The notes under the pieces: model-generated
What the model saw: only the letters and a program-made list of their open reading frames with translations
Databases searched by the model: none
Told to the model about the DNA's origin: nothing
Source of the DNA: Sphingomonadales bacterium
Lineage (GTDB): Bacteria; Pseudomonadota; Alphaproteobacteria; Sphingomonadales; Sphingomonadaceae
Direction: 5' to 3'
Assembly: GCA_020200935.1 (NCBI GenBank)
Contig: JAIVHR010000062.1
Coordinates: 6,168-11,500, forward strand
Length of the DNA: 5,333 bases
In this document: positions 1 to 5,333 of the stretch, one piece after another
Layout of the letters: each line of letters starts with the position of its first letter
Numbering within the stretch: position 1 is the first letter of the stretch
Made by a program: the position numbers and the translations under genes

Positions 1-239
1 AGAACGAGGTCTATATTTCCCCCGGCAACGAGATCCTGTGGAATGGCGAGCCGATCTCGCTACAGCAGCTGCGCCAGTATCTCGACATCACGGTGACGAT
101 GCAGCCGGTGCCCGAGCTCCATATGCGGCCCGATCCGGAGGCCAATTACGAAATGGTCGACGAAATACTGGCGCTCACCCGCCGCGCCCGCATCACCAAT
201 ATGGGCTTCATCGGCAACGAGATGTATACGAACTTCTAA
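1..239 (+). CDS. exbD: ExbD/TolR-family biopolymer transport protein, C-terminal part (5' end outside window)
   Basis: The frame with codons starting at base 3 is open from the window edge to TAA at 237-239 and gives 78 residues. It includes VYISPGNEILWNG near the start, then LHMRPDPEANYEMVDEIL, and ends in GFIGNEMYTNF. This is the pattern of the periplasmic domain of ExbD/TolR: a beta strand, a 'RPDP.A.Y' turn, a helix preceding 'A....I...GFIGNE', and a short aromatic tail. ExbD proteins are inner-membrane components that, with ExbB and TonB, use proton motive force to power outer-membrane receptors. The N-terminal membrane helix with its key Asp would lie upstream and cannot be checked. Sphingomonads often carry an exbB-exbD-exbD cluster, so this may be the last exbD copy (inference). 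A strong terminator begins 20 bases after the stop, so the transcription unit ends here. The family call is confident; exbD versus tolR is less certain. Confidence 0.85.
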   Translation, partial: NEVYISPGNEILWNGEPISLQQLRQYLDITVTMQPVPELHMRPDPEANYEMVDEILALTRRARITNMGFIGNEMYTNF

Positions 240-258
240 CTCCGCAGTTCGGACATCA

Positions 259-291
259 AGAAAGGGCGGGCCGCGGCTCGCCCTTTCTTTT
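259..291 (+). terminator. Rho-independent terminator after exbD
   Basis: A 13-bp stem (259-271 with 276-288, including one G-T wobble) closes on a CGCG loop and runs into TTTT at 288-291. The outer ten base pairs are perfect, pairing AGAAAGGGCG with CGCCCTTTCT. It lies 20 bases after the exbD stop and ends 24 bases before the 3' end of the convergent ABC transporter gene. On the minus strand the same stem is followed by TTGATG, a weak U-run, so it may terminate partly in both directions. Confidence 0.85.
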
Positions 292-315
292 GCGGTCGTG
301 GGGCGCGGCGTCCGG

Positions 316-2020
316 TCAGGCGGCGAGCTCGCCGAACTGCAGCTCGGCGAGGCGCGCATAGAGGCCGCCCTTGGCGAGCAGGCTGGCATGATCGCCCTGT
401 TCGACGATCCGGCCGTCATCCATCACCACGATCCGGTCGGCCGAGCGGACGGTGGCGAGCCGGTGGGCGATGACGATCGTCGTGCGGTGCGCCATCAGCC
501 GCTCGAGCGCCTGCTGGACGAGCCGCTCCGATTCAGCATCGAGCGCCGAGGTCGCCTCATCGAGCAGCAGCAGCGGAGCATCGCGCAACACCGCGCGCGC
601 GATCGCCAGCCGCTGGCGCTGGCCACCCGAAAGCCGCGCGCCGCTCTCGCCGAGGAAGGTATCGAGCCCGGCGGGAAGCCGGCGCAGGAATTCGGCCGCG
701 TTGGCCGTCTCGGCCGCCTCCCAGATCGCCTCATCGCCGGCATTCCAGTCGCCGTAGCGGATATTGTCGCGCGCCGAGGCGGCGAAGATCACCGTCTCCT
801 GCGGCACCATCGCGATGCGGTTGCGCAAGGCGGCCGGGTCGGCCTGACGCAATTCGACGCCGTCAAGCGCGATCGATCCCTGCTGTGGATCGTAAAAGCG
901 CTGGGCGAGCTGGAAGAGGGTCGACTTGCCGGCGCCCGAAGCGCCGACGATCGCCACCACCTCGCCCGGTTCGACGGCGAGCGAGAAATCGTCGAGCGCC
1001 TTGTGTTCGGGCCGGGTCGGATAGCGGAAGGTGACGCCGGAGAGCGCCAACCGTCCCTGCGGCGGCTCGGGCAGCTTCACCGGCTTCGCCGGCGCGCGGA
1101 TTTCGGGCACTTCCCGCAGCAGCTCGCCGAGCCGCCCGGCCGCGCCGGCGCCGCGCATCAGTTCGCCGAACACCTCGGTCAGCGCTCCGAAGGCGCCGGC
1201 GACGATCATCCCGGTGAGCACGAAAGCGGCGACCGAGCCGCCGGTGATCCGGTCGTTGAGGACGTCGGAGGCGGCCTGCCACATGACCATCGTGATCGCG
1301 CCGAAAATCAGCGAGATGATGATCGCGGTCATGATCGAACGAATGGCGATGCGCCGCCGCGCGGTCGAAAAGGCCTGCTCGACCGCGCCGCCGAAACGGT
1401 CGCTCTCGCGGCTCTCCGTCCTGGCTGTGGCGCGAGAGATCGCGCAGCTTGCGGCCGAGAATGACGATCGGCCCGAGGATCAGCGGGATGCCGATCAGCA
1501 GCATGCCAGTGAGTTTGGGGGAGAGGGTGAAGAGATAGATCACCCCGCCGATCGCCATGACGATGTTGCGCAGCGCGACCGACACCGTGGTGCCGACGAT
1601 CATCTCGATCACCGAGGTGTCCGAGGTCATCCGCGAGGCGATCTCCGAGGGCCGGTTTTCCTCGAAATATTTGGGATCGAGCGCCAGCAAGTTGCGCTGC
1701 ACGGCCATGCGCAGATCGGCGACCACCCGCTCGCCGAGCCACGAGACGAAATAGAAGCGGACGGCGGTGGCAATCGCGAGGATCACGACGATGAACAGCA
1801 GATAATGGAAATATTGCGCGATATCGTCGCCGGTGGCCGCGAAGCCCTTGTCGATCACCCGGCGAAAGCCGTCGGGTATCGCCAGCGTCGCCGCCGCGGC
1901 AAACAGCAGCGCGATCGCCGCACCCGATATCTGCCACGGATAATGGCGGCCGAACCGCCAGATCAGCAGCAGGTTGCCGAGTTTTCGGGGCGTCTTGTCG
2001 GGGGTTTCGTCTTCGGCCAT
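316..2020 (-). pseudogene. ABC-type multidrug/lipid exporter half-transporter (MsbA/ABCB-like), frameshifted with an internal deletion
   Basis: The product reads in two frames. From ATG at 2020 the N-terminal part (MAEDETPDKT...) runs 201 residues to SRHSQD at 1418, with membrane segments near residues 31-48, 71-94, 150-165 and 172-188. From base 1416 the frame changes and reads ESRESDRFGGAVEQAF, then two more membrane segments (about 1332-1190) and a complete nucleotide-binding domain to the stop at 316. The domain has Walker A GASGAGKS, Q-loop VPQ, signature LSGGQRQR, Walker B LLLLDEATS and H-loop IAHRL. Relatives have about 24 residues between 'SQD' and the 'RES..F' segment (family knowledge), and these are absent. 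The lost length must be 2 modulo 3, for example 71 bases, which would restore about 591 residues, the usual size. The missing piece covers the intracellular loop 2 coupling helix. If translated, the first frame ends at base 863 after nonsense. An internal ATG at 1332 could start only a fragment with two membrane helices and the ATPase domain. The upstream ATG at 2137 is unlikely: its extension is compositionally odd and overlaps the divergent promoter. An assembly error is the main alternative to a true pseudogene. Confidence 0.85.
1403..1438. repeat. 8-bp inverted repeat bracketing the ABC transporter lesion
   Basis: CTCTCGCG at 1403-1410 is an exact reverse complement of CGCGAGAG at 1431-1438, with a 20-base loop between them. 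The frame break (base 1417) falls inside the loop. In the coding sense the arms encode parts of LSR and RES, which should be about 24 codons further apart in an intact gene. The arms are visible; a role in the deletion is inference. Confidence 0.6.
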
Positions 2021-2072
2021 CGCACCCGCGTAGCAGCGTGCTTCCCCCCGCTCAACTCGGCGCATTGTGACA

Positions 2073-2085
2073 TGCTGCATTGCAA
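2073..2085. promoter_or_regulatory. TGC-rich box, possible PhaR-type operator, in the divergent promoter region
   Basis: TGCTGCATTGCAA lies 64 bases before the phaZ start and 53 bases before the ABC transporter start. It contains the near-palindromic core TGCATTGCA. A second GCATTG occurs at 2062-2067, 15 bases from the one at 2077-2082. Alphaproteobacterial PhaR repressors, which sense PHA and control phasin and PHA genes, are known to bind TGC-rich motifs. The match is by general resemblance only; no phaR gene is in the window. Confidence 0.35.
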
Positions 2086-2107
2086 CGGGATGGCGAGGCG
2101 CTAGGGT
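2080..2107 (+). promoter_or_regulatory. Candidate sigma-70-type promoter for phaZ
   Basis: TTGCAA (2080-2085) is followed after 16 bases by TAGGGT (2102-2107), a weak but plausible -35/-10 pair for a GC-rich alphaproteobacterium. It would give a leader of about 35 bases. The -35 hexamer overlaps the TGC-rich box at 2073-2085, so a repressor bound there could block it. TATATT at 2114-2119 is an alternative -10 but has no good -35 partner. No convincing promoter for the minus-strand ABC gene was found in the same gap. Confidence 0.3.
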
Positions 2108-2148
2108 GCCCCCTATATTGTGGGGAAGCCCGCGCAATGGGATAAATA

Positions 2149-3369
2149 ATGCTTTACGACGTTTATGAAATGCATCGTTCGATGCTGGCCGGCGCGAGCG
2201 CGATGGCCGATCTCGGCGCCCAGTGGCTCAACAATCCGGCCAATCCATTCGGCTATGGCGCGATGAGCCCGGTGGCGGCTTCGGCGCTCGAGGTTTTCGC
2301 CCACGCCTCGGCCCCGCGCGGCAAGCCCGAATGGGATATCGAGACGGTCGAGATCGACGGCAGGCAGCTCGCGGTCAAGATCGTCAACGAGGCGGCGAAG
2401 CCCTTCGGCCAGCTCAAGCATTTCGTCAAGAAGGGCGTCACCGGCCAGCCCAGGCTGCTGATCGTCGCGCCGATGTCGGGGCATTTCGCAACCCTGCTGC
2501 GCGACACGGTGGCGCGGATGCTGCCCGGCCACGATGTCTGGATCACCGACTGGCGCGATGCGAAGATGGTGCCGCTCGCCGACGGCCATTTCGATCTCGA
2601 CAGCTATATCGACTATATCATCGGCTTTCTCGAACATATCGGCCCGGGCGCCCACATGCTCGCCGTCTGCCAGCCCTCGGTGCCCTGCTATGCGACGGCC
2701 GCGTTGATGTCGGCCGACGACCATCCGGCCAAGCCCAGGACGCTGACGATGATGGGCGGGCCGATCGACACGCGCGAGGCGCCGACCGCGGTCAACACGC
2801 TGTCGACCCAGCGCCCGCATGCCTGGTTCGAGCAGAATGTGATCGCCACCGTGCCGCTCTATTATCCGGGCGGCGGGCGCAAGGTCTATCCGGGCTTCCT
2901 CCAGCTCGCCGGTTTCCTGTCGATGAATCTCGGCAACCACCTGATCAGCCATTGGGAGATGTTTAAGCATCTGGTCGAGGGTGACGGCGACAGCGCCGAG
3001 GCGACCAAGGAATTTTACGAGGAATACCGCTCGGTCGCCGATATGGCGGCCGAATTCTATCTCCAGACGGTCGATGTCGTGTTCCAGCGCCATCTGTTGC
3101 CCGACGGCCAATTCACCCATCGCGAACGGCTCGTCGATCCCGCGGCGATCACCGATATCGGCCTGCTGGCGATCGAAGGCGAGCGCGACGATATTTCGGG
3201 CATCGGCCAGACCAGAGCGGCGCTCAAGATCTCCGAAAAGCTGCTCGCCGCGAAGAAGAAATATCACCTCGCCAAGGGCGTCGGCCATTACGGCATCTTC
3301 CACGGCAGCAAATGGCGCAGCCAGATCGCCCCGGTCGTCGAACAGTGGATTGCCAGGCACGAAGGGTAG
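2149..3369 (+). CDS. phaZ: Intracellular polyhydroxyalkanoate (PHB) depolymerase
   Basis: This 406-residue protein matches the intracellular PHB depolymerase family (the PhaZa1 type of Cupriavidus necator, about 419 residues) in length and motifs. The enzyme hydrolyses or thiolyses stored PHB at the surface of cytoplasmic granules. The N-terminus MLYDVYEMHRSML and the PLADGHFDLDSYI segment (142-154) are typical. The nucleophile is expected to be Cys174 in AVCQPSVP, replacing the Ser of a normal lipase box. The acid is Asp347 or Asp348 in EGERDDISG, and the base is His380 in GVGHYGIF. No signal peptide is seen, in keeping with a cytoplasmic enzyme. ATG at 2149 is preceded by a weak GGGA at 2139-2142, six bases upstream, and the family N-terminus begins right there. 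The gene is alone on its strand, divergent from the broken ABC transporter and convergent with the yeiH-like gene. The TGC-rich box upstream suggests PHA-responsive control (inference). No defect is visible. Confidence 0.95.
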   Translation: MLYDVYEMHRSMLAGASAMADLGAQWLNNPANPFGYGAMSPVAASALEVFAHASAPRGKPEWDIETVEIDGRQLAVKIVNEAAKPFGQLKHFVKKGVTGQPRLLIVAPMSGHFATLLRDTVARMLPGHDVWITDWRDAKMVPLADGHFDLDSYIDYIIGFLEHIGPGAHMLAVCQPSVPCYATAALMSADDHPAKPRTLTMMGGPIDTREAPTAVNTLSTQRPHAWFEQNVIATVPLYYPGGGRKVYPGFLQLAGFLSMNLGNHLISHWEMFKHLVEGDGDSAEATKEFYEEYRSVADMAAEFYLQTVDVVFQRHLLPDGQFTHRERLVDPAAITDIGLLAIEGERDDISGIGQTRAALKISEKLLAAKKKYHLAKGVGHYGIFHGSKWRSQIAPVVEQWIARHEG

Positions 3370-3390
3370 AGCGCGGCCCCCAAATATTTC

Positions 3391-3476
3391 CGTTCGCCCT
3401 GAGCTTGTCGAAGGGCTGCTCTTTCTTTCGAGCTGAAAAATCGAAGAACAGGGCTTCGACACACTCAGTCCGAACG
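3391..3476. repeat. Sphingomonad-type interspersed inverted repeat (REP-like hairpin)
   Basis: The left arm at 3391-3413 (CGTTCG..CTGAG..TGTCGAAG) and the right arm at 3454-3476, read on the other strand, match at 19 of 23 positions. Between them the CTTTCTTTCGA and TCGAAGAACAG segments can also pair in part, so the whole 86 bases can fold as one long imperfect hairpin. This motif is scattered through sphingomonad intergenic regions, where spurious ORFs across it read PELVEG or FALSLSKG. Here it lies between the convergent 3' ends of phaZ and the yeiH-like gene, 21 bases after the phaZ stop. It carries no gene of its own. Confidence 0.8.
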
Positions 3477-3484
3477 CTGTTTTT
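3391..3484 (+). terminator. Probable transcription terminator of phaZ formed by the repeat hairpin
   Basis: On the plus strand the hairpin is followed by GCTGTTTTT, with a five-T run at 3480-3484, as expected for intrinsic termination. On the minus strand it is followed by GGAAATATTTG, a poorer U-tract, so termination of the yeiH-like gene there would be weaker. The arms are longer and less perfect than in a standard terminator. Confidence 0.4.
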
Positions 3485-3492
3485 AATCGCGC

Positions 3493-4560
3493 CTACAACA
3501 GCATCGCCGCGCCGAGCGCCGTCAGAAAGGCCACGCCGGTCGCGGCGACGATCGGCGCGAAGCTCCGCCAGCCCTGGGTCAGCAGCGCGCTCATATTCGA
3601 TTTCATCGCCGTCGCGGTCACCGCCACCAGCAGCAGCGCCGTCGCGCCGGTGCGGCTCGTCTGTGTGACGCTCTCCGGAAAAACGAAGGCCGAATTGGCG
3701 GCGACGACGATCAGGAAGCCCCATACGAACCAGGGCAGGCCGAAGCGCGGGCCGCTGGTGACCGACGTCTCGCCGCCGGCTTCGCGCGCGCGCAGCCAGA
3801 TCGCGACCAGCGCGACGATCGGCGCGAGCAGCGCCACCCGCGTCAGCTTGACGATCGTCGCGATCTCGCCGGCGGCGTCGGAATAGGAAAAGCCGCCACC
3901 GATCGCCTGGGCGACGTCGTGGATCGAGGCGCCGATGAGGAAACCGGCCTGGCGGTCAGACAGTTCGAGGATGCGGGCGATCGCCGGATAGAAGGTCAGC
4001 GCGAAGGCGCTCATCGCGAATATGCCGACCAGCACCAGCGTGAAGCGCGCCTGATCGATCCGCCGCTGGCCGATCAGGCTCCACAGAGCGAGCGCCGCCG
4101 ATGCCCCGCAAATCGCCGTCGCACCGCCGCAGAGCAGCCCGAAATAGTCATCCTGCCGGAACAGCCTGGCGGCAAGGATGGCGGCGACAAAGACCGCCGC
4201 CATGATGCCGATCAGCGAGAGAAAGGCGGGCAGGCCGAGCGCGCCGAATTGCGCGATCGTCACCTGCGCGCCGATCAGCACGATGCCGATGCGCAACAGG
4301 GTCTGGGAGGCGAAGCCGAGGCCGGCGCCGAGCCGTCGATCGCTGCTCACGAAATTGAAGCCGAGGCCGATGAGGAGGCCCATCAGGATCAGCGGCGGGC
4401 CGTATTGGTCGCTGAGCCAGGCGGCGGCCAGCGAGGCGAGGATCGCGAGGGCAAGCCCCGGGATGACCGAGCGCACACCGCTCGGCCGCTCCTCTTCGGC
4501 GAGCAGTATCTCGCCATAGAGATCCGCCGCGATCGGCGCCTTTCCTTCCCCCTGTGCCAT
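3493..4560 (-). CDS. YeiH/UPF0324-family membrane protein (putative sulfate exporter family transporter)
   Basis: From ATG at 4560 the protein has 355 residues, close to E. coli YeiH (about 349). It is hydrophobic, with roughly ten membrane segments beginning at IPGLALAILASLAAAWL (about residues 33-49) and a short cytoplasmic N-terminus (MAQGEGKAPIAADLYGE). Family hallmarks of the UPF0324 group are CGGATAICGASAALAL (about 144-159) and GASIHDVAQAIGGGF (about 210-224). The conserved segment AMKSNMSALL lies near the C-terminus. Databases call the family 'putative sulfate exporter', but the substrate is poorly established and should not be assumed. An in-frame ATG at 4599 would add 13 residues (MLAPFRQSRYRGR). 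Neither start has a clear ribosome site; 4560 is preferred because the extension looks like translated spacer and the shorter length fits the family. It follows the SnoaL-like gene on the same strand with a 63-base gap (24 if 4599 is used), so co-transcription is likely but not shown. Confidence 0.85.
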   Translation of the reverse strand: MAQGEGKAPIAADLYGEILLAEEERPSGVRSVIPGLALAILASLAAAWLSDQYGPPLILMGLLIGLGFNFVSSDRRLGAGLGFASQTLLRIGIVLIGAQVTIAQFGALGLPAFLSLIGIMAAVFVAAILAARLFRQDDYFGLLCGGATAICGASAALALWSLIGQRRIDQARFTLVLVGIFAMSAFALTFYPAIARILELSDRQAGFLIGASIHDVAQAIGGGFSYSDAAGEIATIVKLTRVALLAPIVALVAIWLRAREAGGETSVTSGPRFGLPWFVWGFLIVVAANSAFVFPESVTQTSRTGATALLLVAVTATAMKSNMSALLTQGWRSFAPIVAATGVAFLTALGAAMLL

Positions 4561-4623
4561 CCGCCCGCGATACCGGCTTTGGCGGAAGGGGGCCAGCATG
4601 TGCGGTCAAAAGAAACGGCAGGC

Positions 4624-5013
4624 TTACAGCCCGGTTGCCTGACGATAGAGATGGCTGTCGGCATACTGGACGAAGCGCGCGATCTTTCCGTCGCGCACCG
4701 TCCAGACATGGGCGAAGGGCGCCGCGACCTCGCCGGCGCTTCCCTGGCCGCGATAGGTGCCGAAGGCGATCGCCCGGTCCTCGCCGAGCGGCAGTATCTC
4801 GTCGGGCCTGGCGGTGAAATTCTCGACATCGCCGGCGATCGGGCCGAAGACATTGGCGGCGATTTTCTGAAATCCGCGATAGTGCCCGCCATAGGGCATC
4901 CCCTCGGCCTCGTACCATTCGGTGTCGGCGAGCAGCGTCGCGAGCGCTTCCATGTCACCCTTGGCGAATGCATCGTAAACGGATCGAACGGTCCCGGCGC
5001 GATCGTCGGTCAT
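4624..5013 (-). CDS. SnoaL/NTF2-like domain protein (ketosteroid isomerase-like fold)
   Basis: This small 129-residue protein fills a single SnoaL-like/NTF2 fold. It has an N-terminal helix (RSVYDAFAKGDMEALATLL), then WYEAEGMPYGGHYRG (about 33-47) in the position of the usual 'G...YRG' segment. The C-terminal strands include HVWTVRDGKIARFVQYADS (102-120), the common 'V.DGKI..F..Y.D' ending. The fold occurs in isomerases, cyclases, dehydratases and non-catalytic binding proteins, so no reaction can be assigned. ATG at 5013 has a good Shine-Dalgarno (AGGAG, 5027-5023) nine bases upstream, overlapping the thiolase stop codon. The thiolase stop lies only 12 bases away, which points to one operon and suggests a substrate linked to acyl-CoA or ring degradation (inference). 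No signal peptide or membrane segment is seen. Confidence 0.85.
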   Translation of the reverse strand: MTDDRAGTVRSVYDAFAKGDMEALATLLADTEWYEAEGMPYGGHYRGFQKIAANVFGPIAGDVENFTARPDEILPLGEDRAIAFGTYRGQGSAGEVAAPFAHVWTVRDGKIARFVQYADSHLYRQATGL

Positions 5014-5019
5014 GTTTCG

Positions 5020-5027
5020 CCTCTCCT
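5020..5027 (-). promoter_or_regulatory. Ribosome binding site of the SnoaL-like gene, overlapping the thiolase stop
   Basis: AGGAGAGG on the minus strand lies 6-9 bases before ATG 5013. Its first two bases are part of the thiolase TAG stop at 5028-5026. This arrangement fixes the start of the SnoaL-like gene and suggests translational coupling. Confidence 0.75.
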
Positions 5028-5333
5028 ATAGCACCTCGAACAATCCGGCCGCGCCCATGCCGCCGCCGACGCACATCGTCACCACGACATATTTGGCGCC
5101 GCGCCGCTTGCCCTCGATCAGCGCATGGCCGGTGCAGCGCGCGCCGGTCATGCCGTAGGGATGGCCGATCGAGATCGAGCCGCCGTTGACGTTGAGGATA
5201 TCATTGTCGATGCCGAGCTTGTCCCGGCAATAAAGGACCTGGACGGCGAAGGCCTCGTTCAATTCCCAGAGACCGATATCGTCGACCTTGAGATCGAAGC
5301 GTTCGAGCAGCGGGGGAATCGCGAAGATCGGAC
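5026..5333 (-). CDS. Thiolase (acetyl-CoA acyltransferase), C-terminal part (5' end outside window)
   Basis: The frame is open from the window edge (first full codon at 5331) to TAG at 5028-5026, giving 102 residues of roughly 390 expected. It begins [19 protein letters not shown] and continues with the thiolase segment [10 protein letters not shown] and the [14 protein letters not shown] block. That block carries the catalytic His of GHP, which activates the nucleophile. [15 protein letters not shown] at the end carries the second catalytic Cys. The N-terminal Cys that forms the acyl-enzyme is outside the window. Thiolases split beta-ketoacyl-CoA with CoA in beta-oxidation or condense acetyl-CoA in the reverse direction. 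The [10 protein letters not shown] ending resembles degradative acyl-CoA thiolases more than PhaA-type acetyl-CoA acetyltransferases, which usually have a C.GGGQG ending; this is a judgement from memory. TTG at 5262 is an internal Leu of the ELNEAFA motif, not a start. It leads the SnoaL-like gene by 12 bases in a likely operon. Confidence 0.93.
   Translation of the reverse strand, partial: PIFAIPPLLERFDLKVDDIGLWELNEAFAVQVLYCRDKLGIDNDILNVNGGSISIGHPYGMTGARCTGHALIEGKRRGAKYVVVTMCVGGGMGAAGLFEVL

Noticed and set aside
1410..1425. Programmed ribosomal frameshifting as an explanation for the split ABC gene
   Set aside because: There is no slippery heptamer or homopolymer at the junction, and conserved residues are missing, which frameshifting cannot explain.
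298..1464. A 388-codon open frame on the plus strand opposite the ABC transporter
   Set aside because: Its translation is an Arg/Asp/His-rich string without motifs, the usual antisense shadow of a GC-rich gene. The minus strand shows clear ABC ATPase motifs.
2109..2125. Short CCCC...GGGG dyad around TATATTGT before phaZ
   Set aside because: Only four bases per arm, which is expected by chance in GC-rich DNA; it was not treated as an operator.
2113..3462. A 449-codon open frame on the minus strand, longer than phaZ itself
   Set aside because: The plus-strand frame carries the full PHB depolymerase pattern with catalytic residues. The antisense product has no recognisable fold and runs through the repeat element.
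3391..3476. CRISPR array or transposon ends
   Set aside because: There are only two arms, in inverted orientation, with no regular spacers, no transposase ORF and no target duplication. It fits a REP-like intergenic element.
3312..3668. Small plus-strand ORF containing a FALSLSKG motif
   Set aside because: The motif is the translation of the interspersed repeat, a common source of false ORFs in sphingomonads.
3919..5031. A 370-codon plus-strand open frame across the YeiH-like and SnoaL-like genes
   Set aside because: It is low-complexity and charged, and spans two well-supported minus-strand genes; it is an antisense shadow.

Overview
The window looks like chromosomal DNA from a GC-rich alphaproteobacterium, most likely a sphingomonad (Sphingomonas, Sphingopyxis, Sphingobium or a relative). 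The grounds are the strong G/C bias at third codon positions, the style of the proteins, and an interspersed inverted repeat built on CGTTCG..CTGAG..TGTCGAAG, which is widespread in that group. No sequence comparison could be run, so the taxonomy is inference.

Layout from left to right. (1) Bases 1-239, + strand: the 3' end of an ExbD/TolR-type gene, followed by a strong intrinsic terminator (259-291). (2) Bases 316-2020, - strand: a type IV (MsbA/ABCB-like) ABC half-transporter whose frame is broken near base 1417. About 24 residues, expected to include the second coupling helix, are missing at the break, and an 8-bp inverted repeat brackets it. (3) Bases 2021-2148: a divergent promoter region with a TGC-rich box that may be a PhaR-type operator. 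(4) Bases 2149-3369, + strand: an intact intracellular polyhydroxyalkanoate depolymerase (PhaZ). (5) Bases 3370-3492: a convergent intergenic region almost filled by the sphingomonad repeat hairpin, with a T-run. (6) Bases 5333 down to 3493, - strand: a likely operon of a thiolase (C-terminal part only), a small SnoaL/NTF2-like protein and a YeiH/UPF0324-family membrane transporter.

Functionally the window combines envelope energy transduction (ExbD), a probably defective exporter, mobilisation of stored PHA (PhaZ yields hydroxyacyl-CoA or hydroxyacids), and thiolytic acyl-CoA chemistry (thiolase). PhaZ and the thiolase belong to connected carbon pathways but lie on opposite strands in separate transcription units, so co-regulation is not shown.

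No phage, IS element, CRISPR array, tRNA or rRNA is visible, and no clearly new multi-gene system was found. The items most worth checking are the ABC transporter lesion and the putative PHA-responsive operator.
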